Source: Lachnospiraceae bacterium (GTDB taxonomy: Bacteria; Bacillota; Clostridia; Lachnospirales; Lachnospiraceae). From it: a stretch of 35,800 bases of DNA. Made by a program: the position numbers and the translations under genes. The notes under the pieces are model-generated. The model made no database searches. It was given only the letters and a program-made list of their open reading frames with translations, and was not told the origin of the DNA. The stretch covers positions 1 to 35,800 of the forward strand of contig JAUNOA010000018.1 of NCBI GenBank assembly GCA_030531245.1, written 5' to 3'. Shown here in pieces: positions 6,475-16,089 of the stretch (its first letter is position 1; each line of letters starts with the position of its first letter).

Positions 6475-7701
6475 TTAGTTTGCCGCTACATTGCCTCTAA
6501 TTGCATTTTCATAATCAATAATCGCCTGTTCATAGGCATTTACAGCCGATGTATATGCTGCAAGCTTCTGTTTGTACTGCACCGTCGCACCCAGATACTG
6601 TGCTTTTCCTGCCAGTCCCTTATCCCTCTGTATATCTGCTGCGCGCTTATTGATACGGGCTGCCTCAAGTCCGGTGCATGCCGCGTCATATCCCTGCTGT
6701 GCTGCCTGCACATTGGCATAATATGTCAGCATGTTTGCCTTGACATAACCTGTCAGTTCCTCCATCCGAAGCAGATATACGTCCTGCGTCGCGCTGGTTC
6801 CCGCATGGTCCGACGAACGCAGGGTCTTGATCTCGGCATTTGAATTGGCAGCTGTTTCTGAATCTGTCTCAAGATTCATCGCATCTACCCTCGCCCGGTC
6901 CGGTACAGGTATGCTTCCGATTTCAACCTCATCTCCGGCATTCCACCCGCACATCGTAATCAGCTGATTATAAAGCTGCCGGTCCGTTGCCAGAAGCTTA
7001 GCCAGATTTGACTGGGCCGAAACCAGATCCGCACGTGCCGTAAGCACATCCACGGCGGTCGCCATACCCTGCTTCTGCATTTCTGTATAGGTATTCACTG
7101 CCTCCCGGTTCAGAGTTACAAGCTGACTCAGCATCTCCACATTTGCATGCACTGTCAGATACGCATTCATAATCGACTGTACAGCATATGTCAGACTGTC
7201 TTCCGCCGTATACAGACCTCTTGTCATTGCAGATTTCGACATCAATTTCTTATAATTTTCATTATACTGATGTGCAACTGTCCCTACAGACTCGGCCATG
7301 ATTTTAAGCGGCGCAAGCTGTGCAATCATCGCCTCTTTCTGTTCTTCCGGAATCGGGAGATTACGTATCTGCTTCACGGAATCATCATAGGTCTCGTTGG
7401 TTTTTTTCTTCGCATCCAGCAGAAGATTCACGGAATTCTTCATATCGCGTGCAGTATCGTCTATCTGATTCCATCCGCTGTCCAGGTTGGGATTAAAAAA
7501 ATGCACAAGCTCTTTTATCTCACCATATTCAAGTTTATCATCACATAGCGACGCCCAATGCTCCTGCGTCACCCCGTTAAGCTCTGCGATGCTCTTTCCT
7601 TCATCAGCAGGTTCCTTCGCCTGACGGGTATACGCATACGCTGTCATCGGCATCAGCATCAGCACAACTAATGCCAGCGTCCCTGCTACAATCCTCTTCA
7701 T
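6475..7701 (-). CDS. TolC-family protein (second tandem copy)
   Basis: 408 residues. A cleavable signal peptide (to about AYA at residue 23) is followed by long Ala/Gln-rich helices typical of the TolC/outer-membrane efflux family, including a C-terminal heptad-rich region (about 320-400). Residues near 48-70 (W-x-x-L-x-DD-x-LEY-x-EI) match a motif in the neighbouring TolC-like gene, so the two are paralogues. It is the last gene of the TetR-RND operon, 75 bases after its paralogue. A TTG just before the ATG at 7701 is an alternative start with slightly better spacing from a GGGG ribosome site. In a single-membrane host the role would be an extracytoplasmic helical extension of the pump rather than an outer-membrane pore; that is inference. 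Confidence 0.82.
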   Translation of the reverse strand: MKRIVAGTLALVVLMLMPMTAYAYTRQAKEPADEGKSIAELNGVTQEHWASLCDDKLEYGEIKELVHFFNPNLDSGWNQIDDTARDMKNSVNLLLDAKKKTNETYDDSVKQIRNLPIPEEQKEAMIAQLAPLKIMAESVGTVAHQYNENYKKLMSKSAMTRGLYTAEDSLTYAVQSIMNAYLTVHANVEMLSQLVTLNREAVNTYTEMQKQGMATAVDVLTARADLVSAQSNLAKLLATDRQLYNQLITMCGWNAGDEVEIGSIPVPDRARVDAMNLETDSETAANSNAEIKTLRSSDHAGTSATQDVYLLRMEELTGYVKANMLTYYANVQAAQQGYDAACTGLEAARINKRAADIQRDKGLAGKAQYLGATVQYKQKLAAYTSAVNAYEQAIIDYENAIRGNVAAN

Positions 7702-7776
7702 CAAAAATAATACCCCATCTTATATATAACTATGACTTATTCTCTCCTGACCGGTACAGTCTGTCCTGTCTTCGGA

Positions 7777-8934
7777 TCACACATCTGCCAGACCGGCAAC
7801 TACGGCATCATAATCGATCAGTGCCTGCAAAGCGGCATACTTCGCCTGACCGACTGCAATCTGAGTCAGCTGTGTCTGTATCTGCTGCGCCTTGAGTTCA
7901 GCGTCACTTGCGGTTCCCAGTTCATGCTTTTTCTGCATCTGTTTAAGCATACTCTGCTGGACCTCGTTTGCTGTGACTGCATAATTATATGCATCACGTG
8001 AAGCCGTCGCATTCAGGTATGCAGCGTCAAGTGCGATACCGATGCTCTGCTTATTCGCATCGATCGTAATAGTCAAAGTATCCTTTGTTGACTGCGCATG
8101 TGCATTGGAAAGCTTACGCTGATTAATCCTTACGGTATAATTGTTCTCTATGGCGGTCTGCAGATCCGCTGCCGGATTCAGCATATCTATCCTTGCAAAA
8201 TCAGGTGCCGGAAGTGCAGTCAGCAGCGGATCATCCGCATATTTCCATCCGCATGCAAGCTGAAGCTTTTTCTTTGAAGTTGTGACCGCTGCCGAGGCAG
8301 TCGTCAGCGTCTTCTGCGCATTAATCAGATTTTCGGTTGCCTGCAGCACATCGACCTGAGTCGAAAGCCCGTTCTTTGCCTGCACCTTCGTAATTTTCAG
8401 CTGCTGTTCCAAAAGCTCTGCGTTCAGCTGAGCGTTCTTCGCCTCAAGCTGATTATTGTAATAAGCGATCATATCCGATTTCGCATTTTTTACGATGCCT
8501 TTTTTCACTTTCTCATATGTCAGACGGTAGATTTCATAATCCTCAAGCGTATTGTCAGCCTGCTGCTCAAGCTGCTGTATCGTTGAATCATTCATAACCG
8601 CCGTCATCGCACTCATCGCATAAGTCGGACTCTCCGGATCTAGATCGACTCCTCCCGAAAGTTCCTCTGCGAGTTCAAGATATTTACCGGATACATCTGC
8701 ATTTGAAGTACCGTAAGTCTTCTTGAATTCCCGCAGCTCGATTTCATTGTTTTTGACAGTGGCATTGTACTCATCTATCAACGCTTCTATTTCATCGAAC
8801 TCAAGCGTGTCATCCCGCAGCTTTGCCCACTCTTCCTCACTCCTTCCGAATTCCGGAGTGGAGGCCAATGCTGCCGTACCCGCCGACATACATAAAATCA
8901 CAGACAAAACCACGCACGTAATTTTCTTAATCAA
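7777..8934 (-). CDS. TolC-family protein (first tandem copy)
   Basis: 385 residues with a signal peptide (hydrophobic to about ALAS, residue 25), then EEWAKLRDDTLEFDEIEALI, and two long coiled-coil helical segments (about 150-230 and 290-380) as in TolC-type efflux proteins. Start is TTG at 8934, directly abutting the TGA of the RND pump gene. It is supported by a perfect GGAGGTGG five bases upstream, and no better ATG exists. Translation is therefore coupled to the pump gene. It pairs with the RND pump and HlyD-type protein. As a helical secreted protein without an obvious beta-barrel it may bridge the pump through the cell wall. Confidence 0.85.
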   Translation of the reverse strand: MIKKITCVVLSVILCMSAGTAALASTPEFGRSEEEWAKLRDDTLEFDEIEALIDEYNATVKNNEIELREFKKTYGTSNADVSGKYLELAEELSGGVDLDPESPTYAMSAMTAVMNDSTIQQLEQQADNTLEDYEIYRLTYEKVKKGIVKNAKSDMIAYYNNQLEAKNAQLNAELLEQQLKITKVQAKNGLSTQVDVLQATENLINAQKTLTTASAAVTTSKKKLQLACGWKYADDPLLTALPAPDFARIDMLNPAADLQTAIENNYTVRINQRKLSNAHAQSTKDTLTITIDANKQSIGIALDAAYLNATASRDAYNYAVTANEVQQSMLKQMQKKHELGTASDAELKAQQIQTQLTQIAVGQAKYAALQALIDYDAVVAGLADV

Positions 8935-11900
8935 TCAGACCACCTCCGTACGTATCTTCTTCCTGCTGTCAAACATCTGATAAATCGTCGGAAGAAGCAA
9001 AAGTGTAAGTAAAGTTGATGCCAGAAGTCCACCTATATTGACCAGTGCCAGACCCTGAAGCATCTCACCTGAGTTGCCGTATGCCAGAGCCATAGGAACC
9101 ATCGCAAGTATCGTGGTTAGTGTAGTCATAAGCATAGGTCTGATACGGGTTGCTCCCGCTTCGACAAGTGCTTCCTGCAACGACATCTCATGCCTGTACT
9201 GATTGACAGTGTCTACATACAAGATACCGTTATTTACTACGGTTCCGACCATCATCAGCAGTCCCAGCATGGAAACCATGTTCAGCTTACTGTTGCAGAA
9301 GAACAGCAGACCGAACGCTCCGATAAGCGAGAACGGAATCGTGATCATAACCATCAGTGAAAGTCTCGGAGACTCAAACTGCATGGCCATAACGATAAAT
9401 ACCAGGAATACGGCTGTAAGAATCGCCCTTGCCAGCGCACCAAGTTCTTCGTTCATCATCTCCGTCATCGCGTTTATTCTGACGCTTACTCCATCCGGCA
9501 TATCATAGTTTTCTATGAATTCATCCAGCATATCCTGTGATGAGTTCTCATATGATACAGGTATCTGACCGGTAATCGATACCGTGTACTGCTTGTTGCT
9601 CCTTTGAATACTCTTCGCACTGTCTTCAAAAGTAACAGTCGCTATATCCTCCAGAGGAACAACCATCCCCGTCATAGTCGGAATGAGCATACTCTTTATG
9701 TCATCAACGGTCTGATACTGCCAGTCAGGATTCTCGAGCATTACCGATACTTCCGAACCGTTTGAAGTATAATTCAGAACTTCCTGTCCTGTCTTGTTGC
9801 TGTATATCATTCCTGCAACCGTAACCGGTGTCAGTCCGTATGCCTCTGCTTTTACCGGATCAACATGAACCTTGACCACCGGAGCGGAATTTTCCGCACT
9901 GGAATGAGTCTGTGTAATGAACGGCTCATCATGCAGCTTTTCCACGATATCATCTGCTGTCTTTTTCAGAAGTTCATAATCGGTACTTTCAAGGTTTACC
10001 GATGACGAAGAAGTATTCAGCATGTTCATTCCCGTGCTTGATGAGTTCGTGATGGAAATCGTGGTATCGCTCATCTGACTCAGTTCTCTCTTCCAGTCCT
10101 TGATTACCTCTTTGGTTCTCTTTGATCTGTTATCCTTCAGATAGGCCGTCACACTTATTGAATTGGTTGAACCGGTTCCCATAAGCGCAACTCCGCTGGA
10201 ACCGTATGTCAGCAGGTATTCTTCAACATCCGGCTGCTCTGCCACAAACTGCTCTATTTTTGTGGCTATTACATCGACCTCTTCTATTTTCAGACCCGGC
10301 TTTACAGTTGCGGAAACCTCTATCATACCTTCATCGACCTCCGGCATCAGTTCGAAACCGAGCTGACCGAGCATGATAAATGAAAGTGCAAGCAGAAGAA
10401 CAGTCACAATAACCACTTTGCCTCTCTGAGGGATGATATAACGCACCAGGTCTCTGTATCCGTCCTGGAATTTTGTCATGAATCTGCCTACCGGAGAGGT
10501 TTTCTTCTCAACAGGCTTAACCCAGTAGTAAAGAAGCGGAACTATCATGATAGCCGAAAGGAAAGATGCGGCCATACAGAAAACGATCGTAAATCCCAGC
10601 TGTTTGAACAACTGTCCGGTAAGTCCCTGAAGGAGTGCCAGCGGCAGGAATACGACACAGGTCGTGATGGTCGATCCGAATATTGCCCCGATTACGGTAC
10701 GCGTTCCTTCTATCGCAGCCTCTTTGTAATCGTATTTGTCTTTGGCTCTGAAACAGCTCTCGACGACAACTATAGAGTTATCGACGACCATACCGACACC
10801 AAGCGCAAGCGAGCCGACCGACACGATGTTCATTGAAAATCCTGCAGCGCCCATGAGAGTAAGCGCAACCAGTACCGAAACAGGAATCGAACTTCCAACG
10901 ATAATTGAAGACTTCCAGTCTCCGAAGAATACGAACAGCACTATCATCGCAAGAATTACCGCTATGATCAGGGTCTTGAAAACCGACGACAAAGCCGATT
11001 TGATGCTGTCGGAAGCATCATAAACGATCTTAAAATCCAGAGTGCTGTTGGTTTCTTTCAGACTGTTCAGTGTATTTGTAACTGCCTTTGAAAGTGTAAC
11101 CGCACTTGCCTTCTGCTGTTTGCTGATTGAAATGGAAACTACATCCAGTGAGTTATAACGCGAAAGACTGCTCTTGTCTTTAAGTGTATTCTCGATAACC
11201 GCCACATCCGAAAGATGGATGACATCTCCGGTTGCCAGCGGAAGCACTATATTCCTGATGCTTTCGATATCTCTGTATTCGGCTCCGACGGTCAGATTCA
11301 GATTCTGATCGGCATACTCTACTTCTCCTGAAGGAAGCGAAAAATCAGAAGCCGCTATGAGCTGCGCTATCGTACTGAGACTGAGATTGTACTGCGAGAG
11401 TTTTTCCGGTATTACCTCAATCTTTATATAATCACTCTGACCTCCCGAAAGAGAAACCTCTCCCACTGATGAAATCTTTTCGATTTCCGGTACTATGGCA
11501 TCATTTACATAGTTATAGAGATTCTCATCGGAGCCTCCTGAAATCGCCACGCTCATGGATGCCGATGAGTTCAGATCTATCTCATATATGGTCGGATCCA
11601 TCGCGTCTTCCGGCAGCGAATTCTTTACAGTATCAATGCTCTTCCTTAAATTCATGTATGCGGTATCCATATTTGTACCGTAATCATACTGAATTATTAC
11701 CATGGAAATATTCTCTGCCGATGTTGCGGTTATCGTATCAACACCTGCCAGAGTGGAAACAGCACCCTCAATGGGTTTTGAAATAAGCTCATTGATATCC
11801 TCAGGTGCCGCACCTGGATATACAACCGATACTATCTGCATAGGCAGATTCATATCCGGAGTCAGCTCCATCGGTGATGAAAGCACCGACTGAATACCGA

Positions 11901-11973
11901 AATAAAGTACAGTCACGAGAAGCAGTATCAGCGTGACGGGTCTTTTAAGTGAAAACTTGGTTAGATTAATCAT
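8935..11973 (-). CDS. RND-family efflux pump (SwrC/AcrB-like)
   Basis: 1012 residues with the full RND architecture: a membrane helix near the N-terminus, two large extracytoplasmic loops (about 35-330 and 550-840) and two six-helix bundles. The TM4 motif GMVVDNSIVVVE and TM10 motif VGTVVNNGILYVD are present. In AcrB the proton relay is Asp-Asp in TM4 and Lys in TM10; here they read Asp-Asn and Asn, as in a common non-AcrB subfamily. TAAGGAG lies before the ATG at 11973, ten bases after the fusion-protein gene. It probably exports amphiphilic drugs, bile salts or peptides. Substrate cannot be read from sequence. Confidence 0.93.
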   Translation of the reverse strand: MINLTKFSLKRPVTLILLLVTVLYFGIQSVLSSPMELTPDMNLPMQIVSVVYPGAAPEDINELISKPIEGAVSTLAGVDTITATSAENISMVIIQYDYGTNMDTAYMNLRKSIDTVKNSLPEDAMDPTIYEIDLNSSASMSVAISGGSDENLYNYVNDAIVPEIEKISSVGEVSLSGGQSDYIKIEVIPEKLSQYNLSLSTIAQLIAASDFSLPSGEVEYADQNLNLTVGAEYRDIESIRNIVLPLATGDVIHLSDVAVIENTLKDKSSLSRYNSLDVVSISISKQQKASAVTLSKAVTNTLNSLKETNSTLDFKIVYDASDSIKSALSSVFKTLIIAVILAMIVLFVFFGDWKSSIIVGSSIPVSVLVALTLMGAAGFSMNIVSVGSLALGVGMVVDNSIVVVESCFRAKDKYDYKEAAIEGTRTVIGAIFGSTITTCVVFLPLALLQGLTGQLFKQLGFTIVFCMAASFLSAIMIVPLLYYWVKPVEKKTSPVGRFMTKFQDGYRDLVRYIIPQRGKVVIVTVLLLALSFIMLGQLGFELMPEVDEGMIEVSATVKPGLKIEEVDVIATKIEQFVAEQPDVEEYLLTYGSSGVALMGTGSTNSISVTAYLKDNRSKRTKEVIKDWKRELSQMSDTTISITNSSSTGMNMLNTSSSSVNLESTDYELLKKTADDIVEKLHDEPFITQTHSSAENSAPVVKVHVDPVKAEAYGLTPVTVAGMIYSNKTGQEVLNYTSNGSEVSVMLENPDWQYQTVDDIKSMLIPTMTGMVVPLEDIATVTFEDSAKSIQRSNKQYTVSITGQIPVSYENSSQDMLDEFIENYDMPDGVSVRINAMTEMMNEELGALARAILTAVFLVFIVMAMQFESPRLSLMVMITIPFSLIGAFGLLFFCNSKLNMVSMLGLLMMVGTVVNNGILYVDTVNQYRHEMSLQEALVEAGATRIRPMLMTTLTTILAMVPMALAYGNSGEMLQGLALVNIGGLLASTLLTLLLLPTIYQMFDSRKKIRTEVV

Positions 11974-11982
11974 CGCATCTCC

Positions 11983-13065
11983 TTACCGCTCTTCGAAATC
12001 TACAGTAACTTCTGCGCCGTTATAAAGCTCACGGCTCCATGTATAAACCACATTGTCGGACCGGCTCAGGCCTTCAGCGACAACCACAAACTCTCCGTCA
12101 TCAATACCCGGTGTGAATACAGTCTTCTCAATCGTATCATCATCCTTAAGAACATACACGAAGCTCTGGCCTCCGTCATGATATACGGCCCTGACAGGAA
12201 TCGTCAAAACCTGTTTTTCAGTGTCCTTCAGTATATTTACGATTACTCTCGAATTCGCAGTCAGACCATCCGCCGTATCCAGTTCAGCCTTGACAGTATA
12301 CAGTCCGCTCTGTCCGATCATATTATTAATCTCTGTGATTTTTCCGTATCCGTCATAGCCTGATTTATAGACATGAATGCTGTCTCCGATCTCAACTGAG
12401 TTTTTGGAATCCTCGGAAACACCGAAGGTGACTGACGCATTCCCTGAACCTGTTATTACAGCAACAGGACTTCCCTGTGATGCATAATTATGAACCTCTG
12501 CATTCTTATACTCGACAGTACCGGAGATCGGCGCTGTGATATATGCATATTTCTTTGTTGTTTCGTACTGTGACTTCGCATTCTCATAGGAAAGCTTTGC
12601 TCCGTCTGCCGCAGCCTGTGTCTGTTCGAGAACAGACTGAGATACTGCTCCGGTTTCAAAGAGCGCCTTGGTCCTCTCGAGGCTGGTCTCGGCCGTATCC
12701 ATCTGAATCTTGGCAGCATTTACGGCTATCTCCAGTGACGAAAGAGAATCCGCATTTACCACTACAAGCAGATCTCCTTCTTTAACCTCGTCTCCTGCAT
12801 TAAAGTGAACTTCCAGTATCTCACCTGCCATCATGGGAAGAACATTTACCGTTTCCGCCGGCTGCACCGTACCTACCTGCTCTGTATATACATCAACATC
12901 ACGGATCCCGGGATTCATCACCCTGACTATCGGTCTTGAATCCGTTACTTCATGCTGACTGTTGATTATAAATCTTATGCCTATCACTGCTGCGACCAGC
13001 ACAACCAGCGCGATTAAAATGATAGCAATTACCCTGCCGTATTTATTACTCTTTTTTTCGCTCAT
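11983..13065 (-). CDS. RND membrane fusion protein (HlyD/AcrA family)
   Basis: 360 residues. An N-terminal membrane anchor (about 11-33) is followed by a split lipoyl-like domain (GEILEVHFNAGDEVKEGDLL and ITAPISGTVEYKNAEV) flanking an alpha-helical hairpin (about 108-170), then beta-barrel and membrane-proximal domains. This is the adaptor linking the RND pump with the TolC-like partners. Its start overlaps the TetR stop by four bases (ATGA), with AAGGAG upstream, so the regulator and pump are co-transcribed and translationally coupled. Confidence 0.93.
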   Translation of the reverse strand: MSEKKSNKYGRVIAIILIALVVLVAAVIGIRFIINSQHEVTDSRPIVRVMNPGIRDVDVYTEQVGTVQPAETVNVLPMMAGEILEVHFNAGDEVKEGDLLVVVNADSLSSLEIAVNAAKIQMDTAETSLERTKALFETGAVSQSVLEQTQAAADGAKLSYENAKSQYETTKKYAYITAPISGTVEYKNAEVHNYASQGSPVAVITGSGNASVTFGVSEDSKNSVEIGDSIHVYKSGYDGYGKITEINNMIGQSGLYTVKAELDTADGLTANSRVIVNILKDTEKQVLTIPVRAVYHDGGQSFVYVLKDDDTIEKTVFTPGIDDGEFVVVAEGLSRSDNVVYTWSRELYNGAEVTVDFEER

Positions 13066-13691
13066 TTTAATGCTCCTTCCTTAATACCTTTTTCCATTAT
13101 GTCATATTGTCTGAACAGCATATCCAGAATCAGTTCCTTCTTTTCCGGATTACGCCTGATCGCAACCAGGGATTTTACACTGGTCACAATCATCATATCT
13201 CCGACGATATAAAACTGATCTTCCGGAATGTGATTTCTTAAATCATCCATGCGGGAATATATCTCCCTGAGCAGATCTCCGAACAACGTACTTGCCTGAC
13301 CCATCGGTATCTCACTGATATGGGCAATGATACCGAAATCCTGCATGATCTTATCAAACAGAACCGTCGCTTTGTCTTTTGGTCTTGCAGCCATACCCGC
13401 ACCCTGCATCACCAGCTGACGTGCAGCCCTGAAGATGTCCCCGTTCTGATTGTCCACCTCATCAAGTATTGACCTGACTGCCGACTTCTTCAGCATTCCG
13501 AAGATATATTCAAACAGGTCCGTCTTATCTATAAAATATGTATAGAAGCTTCCTCTGGAAATATCCGCATCCTTTATAATCTTGTTGATTGACGCATCAT
13601 GCATTCCCGCCTCGATGAATTCATCCATTGAAGCTTCCACGATACGCTGCTGTTTATCGTCACTCAGCTTAAAATATCTCTCACTCGGCAT
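13062..13691 (-). CDS. TetR-family repressor of the efflux operon
   Basis: 209 residues with an N-terminal helix-turn-helix (about 14-58, including INKIIKDADISRGSFYTYF), the TetR signature, and a variable ligand-binding C-terminal domain. It is the first gene of the efflux operon. GGGAGG lies seven bases before the ATG at 13691. Two identical-type palindromes in its own promoter (TGACA-N3-TGTCA) are the likely operators, so it should repress itself and the pump until a pump substrate binds. The inducer is unknown. Confidence 0.93.
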   Translation of the reverse strand: MPSERYFKLSDDKQQRIVEASMDEFIEAGMHDASINKIIKDADISRGSFYTYFIDKTDLFEYIFGMLKKSAVRSILDEVDNQNGDIFRAARQLVMQGAGMAARPKDKATVLFDKIMQDFGIIAHISEIPMGQASTLFGDLLREIYSRMDDLRNHIPEDQFYIVGDMMIVTSVKSLVAIRRNPEKKELILDMLFRQYDIMEKGIKEGALK

Positions 13692-13715
13692 ATTTAACCT
13701 CCCGGTCCCTCAAAA

Positions 13716-13765
13716 TGACAAGTTGTCACCCGTAGTATGTTATCAAAAAAGTGACAGGGTGTCAA
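13716..13765 (-). promoter_or_regulatory. Efflux operon promoter with two TetR-type operators
   Basis: On the minus strand TTGACA (13760-13765) and TAACAT (13737-13742) are 17 bases apart. TGACA-GGG-TGTCA (13752-13764) overlaps the -35 box and TGACA-AGT-TGTCA (13716-13728) lies just after the -10 box. Their centres are 36 bp apart, placing both on nearly the same face of the helix. The upper operator is also close to the divergent guaB promoter. Confidence 0.8.
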
Positions 13766-13768
13766 CAC

Positions 13769-13797
13769 TTGCAGTTTGCCTTTTAAAGCGGTATAAT
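13769..13797 (+). promoter_or_regulatory. Probable guaB promoter
   Basis: TATAAT at 13792-13797, with TTGCAG 17 bases upstream (13769-13774). This predicts a leader of roughly 70 bases. A small hairpin (CAGGG and CCCTG arms, about 13824-13840) lies in the leader but lacks a T run, so it does not look like a terminator. Confidence 0.6.
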
Positions 13798-13876
13798 TTC
13801 TAAAATTTATCAATATTTCAGTCAGGGTATACTGCCCTGTAAAAATCTTGAATAATTCAGAAAGGAACGGGACGAA

Positions 13877-15382
13877 ATGGCTATTTTTATTAATGAACCT
13901 TCACACACATTTAACGAGTATTTACTGATTCCGGGTTATTCTTCAGAAAACTGTATTCCCGCCAATGTCAGTCTCAGGACACCTCTTGTAAAATTCAGAA
14001 AAGGCGAGAAATCCGCCATAACTATGAACATTCCTATGGTATCTGCTATCATGCAGTCGGTTTCAGGTACTGACCTTGCTATAGCACTCGCCACCGAAGG
14101 CGGCATATCATTTATTTACGGGTCACAGTCCATTGAAGATGAAGCAAAAATGGTCAAGACAGTAAAAGATTACAAAGCAGGTTTCGTAGTCAGTGATTCC
14201 AATCTTCGTCCCGATGATACTCTTGCTGATGTAATTAATCTGACAGAAGCTACAGGACACTCTACTATTGCTGTTACTGAAGACGGTTCCGCACGCGGAA
14301 AGCTCCTCGGCATCATAACCGGACGTGATTATCGTGTCAGCCGCATGGAGCCTACCACTCCTGTCAGTGAGTTCATGACTCCTCTTGACAAACTCGTTAC
14401 TGCTCCGGATACAACATCCCTCAAAGTGGCCAATGATATCATCTGGGATCATAAGCTCAATTCACTCCCGCTTGTAGACAAAAACGGAAATCTCAAATAT
14501 ATGGTATTCCGTAAGGACTATGATTCACACAAACAGAATCCTGATGAACTGCTCGATTCAGACAAGCGTTACATCGTAGGTGCAGGCATCAACACCAGGG
14601 ATTATGAGACCAGAGTTCCCGCTCTTATAGAAGCCGGTGCAGATGTCCTTTGTATAGATTCCTCAGAGGGATTTTCAGACTGGCAGAAGTTTACTATAGA
14701 GTGGATACGCAAAACCTATGGCGATACAGTCAAGGTCGGTGCAGGCAATGTTGTCGATGCCGAAGGTTTCCGCTTCCTCGCAGAATGTGGGGCAGACTTC
14801 ATAAAAGTCGGAATCGGCGGAGGTTCCATCTGTATAACTCGTGAAACCAAGGGTATCGGACGCGGCCAGGCTACTGCACTTATCGACGTATGCAAGGCAC
14901 GTGACGATTACTTCAGGGAGACCGGCATTTACATTCCGGTATGTTCTGACGGCGGTATCGTTTACGACCATCACATCACACTCGCTCTGGCTATGGGCGC
15001 AGACTTCGTAATGCTTGGCAGGTATTTCGCAAGATTTGAAGAAAGCCCGACAAACAAAGTCATGGTAAACGGTACATATTATAAAGAGTACTGGGGTGAA
15101 GGATCGGCAAGAGCCCGCAACTGGCAGAGATATGATCTCGGCGGTGACAAGAAGCTGTCATTTGAGGAAGGTGTGGATTCATACGTACCATATGCCGGAC
15201 ATCTCAAAGACAATGTAGGCATGACACTCAGCAAAGTACGCTCAACCATGTGCAACTGCGGTGCAACCACGATTCCTGAGCTTCAGCAGAAAGCAAAGCT
15301 TACTCTCGTATCTGCAACAAGCATCGTAGAAGGCGGAGCACATGATGTAATCCGTAAAGAAAGTCAATCATACGGTAAATAA
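13877..15382 (+). CDS. guaB: IMP dehydrogenase, divergent protist-like type
   Basis: 501 residues. It oxidises IMP to XMP with NAD+, the committed step to GMP. A TIM barrel is interrupted by a CBS-pair region (about 105-220). The active-site loop is [18 protein letters not shown] with catalytic Cys319. Other expected residues are Asp261 ([11 protein letters not shown]), Arg382 (GRYFAR) and the mobile flap Arg418-Tyr419 ([10 protein letters not shown]). These numbers coincide with those I recall for the Tritrichomonas foetus enzyme, whereas common bacterial GuaB has GPGSICTTR in the loop. GGGACG precedes the ATG. It is monocistronic, divergent from the efflux operon and convergent with the his operon. 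Confidence 0.93.
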   Translation: MAIFINEPSHTFNEYLLIPGYSSENCIPANVSLRTPLVKFRKGEKSAITMNIPMVSAIMQSVSGTDLAIALATEGGISFIYGSQSIEDEAKMVKTVKDYKAGFVVSDSNLRPDDTLADVINLTEATGHSTIAVTEDGSARGKLLGIITGRDYRVSRMEPTTPVSEFMTPLDKLVTAPDTTSLKVANDIIWDHKLNSLPLVDKNGNLKYMVFRKDYDSHKQNPDELLDSDKRYIVGAGINTRDYETRVPALIEAGADVLCIDSSEGFSDWQKFTIEWIRKTYGDTVKVGAGNVVDAEGFRFLAECGADFIKVGIGGGSICITRETKGIGRGQATALIDVCKARDDYFRETGIYIPVCSDGGIVYDHHITLALAMGADFVMLGRYFARFEESPTNKVMVNGTYYKEYWGEGSARARNWQRYDLGGDKKLSFEEGVDSYVPYAGHLKDNVGMTLSKVRSTMCNCGATTIPELQQKAKLTLVSATSIVEGGAHDVIRKESQSYGK

Positions 15383-15410
15383 CCGAAGTAAAACCATTTT
15401 CTGTATAAAA

Positions 15411-15441
15411 AGATGACGGAGCTGTGCCCCGTCATTTTTTT
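15411..15441. terminator. Bidirectional terminator between guaB and hisIE
   Basis: ATGACGG (15413-15419) pairs with CCGTCAT (15429-15435). It is followed by seven T on the plus strand and, on the minus strand, by five T. The plus-strand T run touches the hisIE stop codon at 15440-15442, so both convergent transcripts share this short element. Confidence 0.85.
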
Positions 15442-16087
15442 ATACCATCTTTTCCTGTTTCACTTTATGATCGATCACGTGTCTTGATGCAAGTTCTTTG
15501 CGGACATCCTTCAGGGAAATCCCTGTTTCTGCCATCAGCACAAGTACGTGGTAGGCCAGATCCGCAATCTCATATATCGTTTCTTTTTTATCCTGAGCCT
15601 TACCGGCAATAATAACCTCAGTGGATTCCTCACCGACCTTTTTAAGTATCTTATCAAGGCCTTTCTGGAAAAGGTAGGTAGTGTATGATCCCTCAGGCAT
15701 TTCTTCTTTTCGTTCCAGCAGCAGAGCCATCAGACCGTCTATGGAAAATTCTTCAAGTTTCTCTGAATACCATAAAGGATACTCAAAGCAGGATTCCGTT
15801 CCTTTGTGACAGGCAGGGCCTTCCGGTTCCACCATGACCATGAGTGCGTCGCCGTCACAGTCTGCGGTAATTGAAACTATGTGCTGATAATTACCGCTGG
15901 TCTCTCCCTTTAGCCACAATTCATTTCTTGATCTGCTCCAGAAACATGTCAGCTCTTTTTCCATGGAGATTTTCAGACTTTCCCTGTTCATATAGGCAAG
16001 TGTCAGCACCTTCTTACTTATTGCGTCCACCACTATGGCAGGTATGAGTCCTTTTTCATCAAACTTAAGTTCATCAATATTCAGCAT
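15440..16087 (-). CDS. hisIE: Bifunctional phosphoribosyl-AMP cyclohydrolase / phosphoribosyl-ATP pyrophosphatase
   Basis: 215 residues catalysing steps two and three of histidine synthesis. The N-terminal HisI domain (about 1-115) carries [19 protein letters not shown] and the zinc/metal motif [18 protein letters not shown]. The C-terminal HisE domain (about 120-205) carries [15 protein letters not shown] and the helical [16 protein letters not shown] 16087 is chosen because GGGAGG lies eight bases upstream; a longer frame running back into hisF is out-of-frame read-through. Last gene of the his operon. Confidence 0.96.
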   Translation of the reverse strand: MLNIDELKFDEKGLIPAIVVDAISKKVLTLAYMNRESLKISMEKELTCFWSRSRNELWLKGETSGNYQHIVSITADCDGDALMVMVEPEGPACHKGTESCFEYPLWYSEKLEEFSIDGLMALLLERKEEMPEGSYTTYLFQKGLDKILKKVGEESTEVIIAGKAQDKKETIYEIADLAYHVLVLMAETGISLKDVRKELASRHVIDHKVKQEKMV

Positions 16088-16089
16088 TT

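Noticed and set aside
13798..13876. Purine riboswitch in the guaB leader
   Set aside because: Only a single 5-bp hairpin is seen; the conserved three-way junction of a purine aptamer is not present.
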